From CAZAQS01 sp964486825 (GTDB taxonomy: Bacteria > Chloroflexota > Anaerolineae > Anaerolineales > UBA4823), in contig CAZAQS010000122.1 in assembly GCA_964486825.1 (NCBI GenBank), positions 1-13,283 of the forward strand: a DNA stretch of 13,283 nt, written 5' to 3'. The notes beneath the pieces are model-generated. The model worked only from the letters and a program-made list of their open reading frames with translations, was not told the origin of the DNA and made no database searches. This document shows, in pieces, positions 8,214 to 13,283 of this stretch. Positions within the stretch are counted from its first letter, which is position 1; every line of letters begins with the position of its first letter. Made by a program: the position numbers and the translations under genes.

Positions 8214-8230
8214 CGCTCCCTCCCGGATGC
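8209..8230. repeat. Inverted repeat (operator-like) between divergent genes
   Basis: GCATCCG (8209-8215) and CGGATGC (8224-8230) form a perfect 7-bp inverted repeat with an 8-base C/T-rich spacer. It begins four bases after the lut -10 candidate and upstream of the -10 elements for the divergent MalT-like gene, where one bound regulator could affect both. In RNA it would form a hairpin at the start of the lut leader, but no T tract follows. Confidence 0.5.
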
Positions 8231-8299
8231 ACCGTTCATTAATAAAAAGAGGTAAAATCATCTCATGACTATGTCCCCGCCTGCTCCGAGCGAGACGAT

Positions 8300-9034
8300 A
8301 TGACCCAAACCGTTCAACTGTTCGTAACATGTATCGTAGACAGCCTGTACCCTGACGTTGGAGAGGCGGTGCTGCGCGTCCTGCATAAAGCCGGTGTTCA
8401 GGTAGAGTTCCCTGCCGGCCAGACATGTTGCGGCCAACCTGCATTCAATGCAGGTATGCGCCCGGAAGCAGCTAGCATCGCCCGCCACACCATCCGGGTC
8501 TTCGAAGGTACCAAAGGTCCCATCGTTGTACCCTCCGGATCGTGCACAGCCATGATCCGCCATGGCTACCCTGAGTTATTTGCCTCCGAACCGGAATGGC
8601 AGGAGCGTGCCAGGGCGTTGGCCGGGCGCACCTACGAATTCACCGAATTCCTCGTCGATCAGCTCGGTGTGCTCGACCTGGGCTCTAATTTCTCTGGACG
8701 GCTTGCCTACCATGCCTCCTGCCATCTTTTGCGCGACCTGGGAGTGCGCACCCAACCCCGTCGGTTGTTGGATGCCTTGCCGGGAGTTGAACTGGTCGAG
8801 CTACTGCATTCCGAAGACTGCTGCGGGTTCGGGGGTGTGTTTTCGGTGGAGCACCCTGAGCTCTCAACCGAGATGCTCAAGCGTAAGCTTGAGAATATCG
8901 AGGCCAGCCGCGCCCCCTATATCGTGGCCTGCGACGCCGGATGTATCACCCATATCAACGGAGGCCTGCACCGGGCAGGGAGACCCCAGCGCGCTGTGCA
9001 TATCGCCCAGGTCCTGGCCGGCGGGTTGGAATAA
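8300..9034 (+). CDS. lutA: LutA-like (Fe-S)-binding lactate utilisation protein
   Basis: This 244-residue protein is a cytoplasmic iron-sulfur subunit of the LutABC (LldEFG) L-lactate oxidation complex. Both cysteine-rich CCG modules are visible. The first has C11, CCG at 43-45 within GQTCCGQPAFNAG, and C82 in VPSGSC. The second has C141, CCG at 174-176 within HSEDCCGFGG, and C211/C215 (CDAGC). The length and the starting FVTCIVDSLYP segment match the family, which supports ATG 8300 despite a weak ribosome binding site (GAGCGAG). It is first in the operon, and lutB starts six bases after its stop. It could in principle serve another 2-hydroxyacid, as CCG modules also occur in glycolate oxidase and heterodisulfide reductase subunits, but order and sequence favour lactate. 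Confidence 0.92.
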   Translation: MTQTVQLFVTCIVDSLYPDVGEAVLRVLHKAGVQVEFPAGQTCCGQPAFNAGMRPEAASIARHTIRVFEGTKGPIVVPSGSCTAMIRHGYPELFASEPEWQERARALAGRTYEFTEFLVDQLGVLDLGSNFSGRLAYHASCHLLRDLGVRTQPRRLLDALPGVELVELLHSEDCCGFGGVFSVEHPELSTEMLKRKLENIEASRAPYIVACDAGCITHINGGLHRAGRPQRAVHIAQVLAGGLE

Positions 9035-9040
9035 ATCGAT

Positions 9041-10265
9041 ATGCCCGACGCCTTCCACTCCAAGATCAAGGAAGCCATTGCCAACCAGAGCTTGCAGGCC
9101 GCCCTGGACGCGAACGCCGAGCGGCGGATTGCCGGTCGCCAGGCAGCCATCGGATCGCTACCCGAGGATCTCGACGAGCTGCGCCAGAGAGCGCATGACT
9201 TGAGAGCACGCACGATCGCAAACCTGGAGGAGTACCTGGAAGAGTTTATCCAAAGCGCCCAAGCCAACGGCTTGATCGTGCACCAGGCTGCCAGCGCACA
9301 AGAAGCGGCCCAGATCGTGCTGGATATCGCTCGCAAGAATGACGTGCAATTGGTTGCGAAATCGAAGACCATGGTGGGTGAGGAGATCGAGCTGAACCAT
9401 GTCCTGGAGGCTGCTGGCCTGAAGGTAGTAGAAACCGACCTGGGCGAGTATATCGTGCAGATCCGGAAAGAGCGGCCCTCCCATATCATCACACCTGCCG
9501 TTCACCTGCGCCGGGAGGAAGTCGGCCAGACCTTTCACGAGGTGCTTGGCACTCCCATGACCACAGATATACCCGAAATGACCGCCGCGGCTCGCAAGGT
9601 CTTGCGCCAGACTTTCCTGACAGCTGATATGGGCATCTCCGGGGTAAACTTCGCCGTAGCGGAGACAGGCACACTCTGTATGGTAACCAACGAGGGCAAC
9701 GGTCGCATGGTTACCACTCTGCCGCGCATGCACGTGGCCTTGCTGGGTATCGAGCGCCTGGTACCCGAGCTAGAAGACCTGGCCTTGGTGTTAGCCTTGC
9801 TGCCTCGATATGCCACCGGTCAGAAGATCACCGTTTACACCTCCCTTATGAATGCACCTCGTCGCCCGGGGGATGCGGACGGGCCTGCCGAGCGCCATAT
9901 CGTCCTGGTCGATAACGGGCGCAGGGCAATACAGAACTCGCCTCTCTCCGATATCCTGATGTGCATCCGTTGTGGCTCATGTCTCAACGCCTGTCCGGTG
10001 TTCCGGGAGTTGGGTGGGCACGGATATATCGGCCGCCAGGCTGAGCCGGTCCCCTATCCAGGGCCGGTTGGCTCGGTGGTATCGCCGGCCCTGTTCGGCC
10101 AGGCTGAGTTCGGGCAGCTGGCGCGCGCCTCCAGCCTGTGCGGCGCTTGCAAAGAAGCCTGTCCGGTGGACATCGACCTCCCCAAGCTTCTTTTACGCGT
10201 GCGGGCCGGCGGGCTGGAGCTTAACCCGGCGCGCGCCCAGACCAATATCCCTCCCTCTATCCGTT
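9041..10265 (+). CDS. lutB: LutB-like iron-sulfur protein, N-terminal part up to assembly gap
   Basis: The first 408 residues of a LutB/LldF-type subunit for L-lactate oxidation. The LUD (DUF162) domain spans about 60-290 and includes AKSKTMVGEEIELN, the GISGVNFAVAETGTL segment and the NEGNGRMVTTLPRMHV segment. Two ferredoxin-like clusters follow: CIRCGSCLNACP (C308, C311, C314, C318) and CGACKEACP (C367, C370, C374), enough for two [4Fe-4S] sites together with nearby cysteines. The reading frame enters the N run at codon 409. The rest of LutB continues after the gap in a frame that does not match a literal ten-base gap. The start at ATG 9041 is six bases after the lutA stop with no strong Shine-Dalgarno sequence, so coupling to lutA is likely. 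Product and family are clear; only the 3' end is uncertain. Confidence 0.92.
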
Positions 10266-10275
10266 NNNNNNNNNN
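10266..10275. other. Scaffold gap (10 N)
   Basis: Ten Ns fall within lutB. Joining the upstream frame (ending on base 1 of codon 409) to the downstream LutB frame (first full codon at 10276) needs a gap length of 2 modulo 3, while 10 is 1 modulo 3. The N count is therefore probably a placeholder and the true missing stretch may be very short. Confidence 0.95.
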
Positions 10276-11088
10276 TCAGCTTTGAAAATCTTTGCCTGGG
10301 TTGCGAGACGGCCATCTGTCTTCCATGCGGCCGAATCCCTGGCGGGCTTTGCAAGTCGCCTTCTGCCACCCTTTTCGGGCTGGCTGCGCCTTCCGGCCTT
10401 TACCGGGTGGGGCTTGAGCAAAGATTTCCCCCGCCCGGCTGCACGGCCCTTCCGAGAGCGTTGGAAGGAGCTCAATCGAGACGGTAAACCGGGCAATAGA
10501 GCGCTTTCTCCATCCCTACAGCCCGACCAGGCTGGGTCACCAGTGCTTGGACATCCTTCTCAGACCGTGGAGCACCTCGATCTGGGTGAGCGCTTTATCC
10601 AGGAGCTGGGCGCCCTGGGCGGCAGTGCTGAGCTGGTCTCCCCCAACAGCCTGCTGGAGGCTATTCCGCAAGCCCTGTTGGAGCGTGGGATCACTTCGAT
10701 CCTGGCCTGGGACTGGGAACACCTGCCGGTGGGATTGGGAGATGCGCTGGCTGCCGTAGGGATCGAAGTGCTGCCGGGGGACGATCCTTCCACTCAGGCT
10801 GGCCTGACTGGCGCTTCAGGCGCGGTAGCAGAAACCGGTACTTTGATCCTCTCGGGCGGGCCTGGGCGATCCCAGGCGGCTTCCTTACTACCGGAGCTGC
10901 ATTTTGCCGTGCTGTACCGGGAGGCGATCTACGCCAGGCTGGAAGAAGCCCTGCGCTTACCGGAGATCCGCCAGGCCCCAACTACCGTCCTGGTCAGCGG
11001 TCCTTCCAGGACGGCGGATATCGAGATGACCTTGACGATCGGCGTGCACGGGCCAGGACAGGTGCACGTATTTCTGGTGGAATCGTAG
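10276..11088 (+). CDS. lutC: LutB C-terminal region fused to LutC (LUD domain)
   Basis: The open frame after the gap encodes 270 residues in two parts. The first (10276 to about 10475) reads LKIFAWVARRPSVF, then LRLPAFTGWGLSKDFPRPAARPFRERW, which is the LutB C-terminal region. With no stop codon it passes a linker of about 30 residues into a LutC-type LUD domain (about 10570-11085), recognised by GASGAVAETGTLILSGGPGRSQAASLLPELH and the end SGPSRTADIEMTLTIGVHGPG. LutB and LutC are usually separate proteins, so with the upstream part this would be a single LutBC polypeptide of about 680 residues. GGAAGGAG at 10463-10470 looks like an old lutC ribosome binding site, but no start codon follows at a suitable distance; in-frame GTG codons at 10543 and 10567 are the only plausible separate lutC starts. 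LutC supports lactate oxidation with LutA and LutB. Confidence 0.85.
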   Translation, partial: SALKIFAWVARRPSVFHAAESLAGFASRLLPPFSGWLRLPAFTGWGLSKDFPRPAARPFRERWKELNRDGKPGNRALSPSLQPDQAGSPVLGHPSQTVEHLDLGERFIQELGALGGSAELVSPNSLLEAIPQALLERGITSILAWDWEHLPVGLGDALAAVGIEVLPGDDPSTQAGLTGASGAVAETGTLILSGGPGRSQAASLLPELHFAVLYREAIYARLEEALRLPEIRQAPTTVLVSGPSRTADIEMTLTIGVHGPGQVHVFLVES

Positions 11089-11095
11089 CACGCGC

Positions 11096-12595
11096 ATGAT
11101 GCCGGGATTTTACTTTACCCTGATCTACTTCTTTTACGGCCTGGCCTTTTTTAGCATGGGTGTAGTGATCACCCAGGAAGTAGGCCGCTGCTCCGACGAC
11201 CGGCTGCGGCATGCGCTGCGCTACCTGGCAGCTTTTGGATTGATACACGGCATACATGAGTGGTTGGAGATGTTTCAGGGTGTAGGTATTATCGTCGGCC
11301 AGCCGGAGATAGCCTTTGCCTGGGAAGGCGTACGTATCTTCCTCCTGGTAGCTTCATTCCTGGCCTTGATTGCCTTTGGCGTGATGCTCCTGGCCCGTAC
11401 CCCAGACAACCGCCGGCTGAACTTGTTGGTGCCATTGGGTTTATCCGCTATATGGTCGTTTGGCCTGCTCATCATGAGAGGCATTTTCCCGCCCCAACAG
11501 CTGTTATGGGACGTGGTGGATGTTTGGACCCGCTACTCTCTGGCGCTGCCAGCTGCCATCCTGGCCTGCACCGGCTTGATCGTCCAACAGCGGGAGTTCC
11601 GCCGGGCCGGGATGGCCCAATTTGGACAGGACAGCCTGTGGTCGGCAGTAGCCTTTGGCTGGTACGGCCTGGTCGGGCAGATCTTTACCCGCCCTAGCGC
11701 TTTGCCCCCCTCCCATATCTTGAATTCGGCCATATTCATGGAAGTGGTAGGGTTTCCGGTACAGCTCCTGCGCGCCAGCTCAGCAGTAGTAGTAGCTATT
11801 TTCGTTATCCGCTTCTTACGCGCTTTTGAAGTGGAGACCCAGCGCGAGATCGCCGGTCTCCAGGCTGCCCGGTTGGAAGGAGCCCAGCGCCGTGAAGCCG
11901 TCCATCGTGAGCTTCTCAGGCGCGTGGTAGGCGCCCAAGAAGCGGAGAGACAACGGGTTGCCAGGGAGCTGCACGATGAGACAGGCCAATCCCTGACCGC
12001 TATCGGGATGGGTTTGCGCGGCGTTACCCATATCTTGCGCCATGATGCGGATAAAGCTGAGAAGAACCTGCGCATGCTGGAGGGGATGGTAGCCCGCTCT
12101 CTGGACGAGCTGCAACGCTTGATTTCAGATCTGAGGCCTTCGCACCTGGATGACCTGGGCCTTCCGGCTGCCCTGCGTTGGTATACCAACGAGATCCAAA
12201 ACCGTCTGCCATTGAAAGTGCATATGGAAATCACGGGAGAACCAAGAGACCTGCCTGCAGAGCTGAAAACGGCGATTTTCAGGATTGCCCAAGAAGCACT
12301 GACGAATGTGGTCAAGCATTCGGGCGCCAAGAATGTCAACGTCCACCTGTGTTACCAAACCGATGTGGTAAGCTTATCGGTGAAGGATGACGGCCGGGGT
12401 TTCGATACTCGCCTGGGAGCCCATCCCAGTCGCCCGACCTGGGGCTTATTGGGCATGCAAGAGAGAACCACTTTGCTCGGGGGAAAGCTGGAGCTACGCT
12501 CAGGTATCAACCAGGGCACCGAGGTGATGATTTCGATCCCCTACTATAAAACAGAAGAGGTGGATGATGACAATCCGGCTGGTATTAGTGGATGA
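11096..12595 (+). CDS. Membrane-bound NarX/DegS-type sensor histidine kinase
   Basis: This 499-residue kinase has an N-terminal membrane sensor of about seven helices (roughly 5-25, 41-60, 79-99, 108-127, 146-163, 180-197, 207-240), then a coiled-coil linker (about 243-285), a HisKA_3 dimerisation domain and a HATPase domain. The phosphoacceptor is H293 in AERQRVARELHDETGQSL. The ATPase N-box is IAQEALTNVVKHS, the G1 box is VKDDGRGFD, and GLLGMQERTTLLGG is the later glycine motif. It would autophosphorylate and pass phosphate to the NarL-type regulator whose gene overlaps its 3' end. The start is seven bases after the lutBC stop, so it is part of the lut transcript. ATG 11096 and ATG 11099 are adjacent and cannot be told apart. 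Helix 2 carries an unusual HGIHEW motif (H51, H54, E55). The signal is unknown; lactate or redox state is a guess from context. Confidence 0.9.
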   Translation: MMPGFYFTLIYFFYGLAFFSMGVVITQEVGRCSDDRLRHALRYLAAFGLIHGIHEWLEMFQGVGIIVGQPEIAFAWEGVRIFLLVASFLALIAFGVMLLARTPDNRRLNLLVPLGLSAIWSFGLLIMRGIFPPQQLLWDVVDVWTRYSLALPAAILACTGLIVQQREFRRAGMAQFGQDSLWSAVAFGWYGLVGQIFTRPSALPPSHILNSAIFMEVVGFPVQLLRASSAVVVAIFVIRFLRAFEVETQREIAGLQAARLEGAQRREAVHRELLRRVVGAQEAERQRVARELHDETGQSLTAIGMGLRGVTHILRHDADKAEKNLRMLEGMVARSLDELQRLISDLRPSHLDDLGLPAALRWYTNEIQNRLPLKVHMEITGEPRDLPAELKTAIFRIAQEALTNVVKHSGAKNVNVHLCYQTDVVSLSVKDDGRGFDTRLGAHPSRPTWGLLGMQERTTLLGGKLELRSGINQGTEVMISIPYYKTEEVDDDNPAGISG

Positions 12596-13283
12596 CCATG
12601 TGGTGGTTCGTTCGGGATTGCGGATGTTACTGGATGGCATCTCCGATATCGAGATCATCGGCGAGGGCGGCACGGCCAGGCAAGCCATGGAAGTCGTCAA
12701 GGTGTTGCGGCCGGATGTGGTCCTGATGGATATCGGATTGCCAGACAGCTCGGGCATCGACGCCGCCCGAGCCATCAAAGAACGCTATCCTGATACCGCC
12801 ATCGTGGCATTGACTATCCATGAGGATGAAGAGTATTTCTTCAAGATGCTGGAAGCGGGCGCCAGCGGGTATGTCCCGAAAAGAGCTGCTCCTGAAGAGC
12901 TGCTCACCGCCATCCGGGCGGCCGCGGCGGGTGAGGTCTACCTGTACCCTTCCATGGCGAAGCTGTTGGTGCGGGGTTATTTAGGTCAGGACTCGACCTC
13001 TGGCGCAAGAAATGCTGTAGATGAGCTTACCCCTCGTGAACAAGAGGTGCTGCAGCACCTGGCAGACGGGGCGAGCAACGACCAGATCGCAGAGGTTTTG
13101 AATATCAGCCCGAAAACCGTGGCTCGCCATAGAGAGAACATCATGCACAAGCTGAACCTGCACTCCAGGACGGAGCTGGTCAAGTCTTATGGCATTCAGG
13201 CATACGCCTGCCATCCGCTCATCACCCAGGGCCGGCTCATCGGCACGCTCTCCTTTGGCACCAGGACCCGGAGCCGGTTCTCA
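12567..13283 (+). CDS. NarL-type response regulator running into a partial GAF segment (open at window end)
   Basis: The frame stays open for 239 codons to the edge of the window. Residues 1-120 are a receiver domain: VDDH at 8-11, phosphoacceptor D55 (VVLMDIGLPD), T in VALTIHED and K in YVPKRAAPEEL. Residues about 150-206 are a LuxR HTH (LTPREQEVLQHLADGASNDQIA, TVARHRENIMHKLNLHSRTELVK). A normal NarL protein ends about ten residues later. Here, from residue 207, it reads YGIQAYACHPLITQGRLIGT then LSFGTRTRSRFS, which matches the second half of a sensor-type GAF domain whose first half is missing. ATG 12567 is preferred (GAAGAGG ends six bases upstream); ATG 12564 is the alternative. It overlaps the kinase gene by 29 bases, implying coupling and a cognate pair. 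The regulator part is secure; the tail may be a true fusion or a misjoin. Confidence 0.85.
   Translation, partial: MTIRLVLVDDHVVVRSGLRMLLDGISDIEIIGEGGTARQAMEVVKVLRPDVVLMDIGLPDSSGIDAARAIKERYPDTAIVALTIHEDEEYFFKMLEAGASGYVPKRAAPEELLTAIRAAAAGEVYLYPSMAKLLVRGYLGQDSTSGARNAVDELTPREQEVLQHLADGASNDQIAEVLNISPKTVARHRENIMHKLNLHSRTELVKSYGIQAYACHPLITQGRLIGTLSFGTRTRSRFS

Noticed and set aside
10463..10470. GGAAGGAG as the ribosome binding site of a separate lutC gene
   Set aside because: No ATG, GTG or TTG follows at 5-12 bases, and the frame carrying LutB residues is open straight through, so a separate start here is not supported.
11533..12339. Minus-strand open frame of 268 codons opposite the histidine kinase gene
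   Set aside because: The kinase motifs (H293, N-box, G boxes) are on the + strand. The opposite translation is low in complexity, rich in Ser/Arg, and has no recognisable domain.

Overview
The window looks like one scaffold of a bacterial metagenome assembly. It has moderately high GC, a run of ten Ns at 10266-10275, and no rRNA, tRNA, CRISPR array or transposase that I can recognise. A very large MalT-like LuxR ATPase regulator, a second broken copy of its ATPase domain, a NarX/NarL-type kinase-regulator pair tied to lactate genes, and a multidomain c-di-GMP enzyme fit a Chloroflexota (Anaerolineae-like) heterotroph. That placement is inference from gene style, not from a marker gene.

Layout. 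Positions 1-122 hold no gene and no convincing promoter. A response regulator/GAF/PAS/GGDEF/EAL protein follows on the + strand (123-2765). It converges on a minus-strand unit read from 5079 down to 2789: an ABC-2 type export ATPase, its permease (start overlapping the ATPase stop by one base), and a short orphan P-loop domain related to MalT. Between this unit and the next minus-strand gene (5080-5247) lie an extended -10 promoter candidate, an 18-bp perfect palindrome and an intrinsic terminator. The MalT-like regulator (5248-8088, minus) is divergent from a + strand operon starting at 8300. The 211-bp divergent region holds overlapping promoter candidates, a 9-bp direct repeat and a 7-bp inverted repeat that looks like an operator.

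The + operon is lutA, then lutB (interrupted by the N gap), whose C-terminal part runs without a stop into a lutC domain, then a membrane histidine kinase seven bases downstream, then a NarL-type response regulator overlapping the kinase gene by 29 bases. LutABC proteins oxidise L-lactate to pyruvate using iron-sulfur subunits. A kinase/regulator pair in the same transcript suggests that lactate use, or the redox state linked to it, is sensed and controlled locally. The divergent MalT-like ATPase is a second candidate regulator of this operon.

The most unusual points are: (i) the response regulator at the right edge changes, immediately after its HTH, into the second half of a GAF domain, so it is either a recombinant fusion or an assembly chimera; (ii) a LutB-LutC fusion; (iii) a truncated MalT-type ATPase domain with an altered Walker B placed as third gene of an exporter operon; and (iv) the operator-like symmetry in both intergenic regions. 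I see no clearly new multi-gene system.
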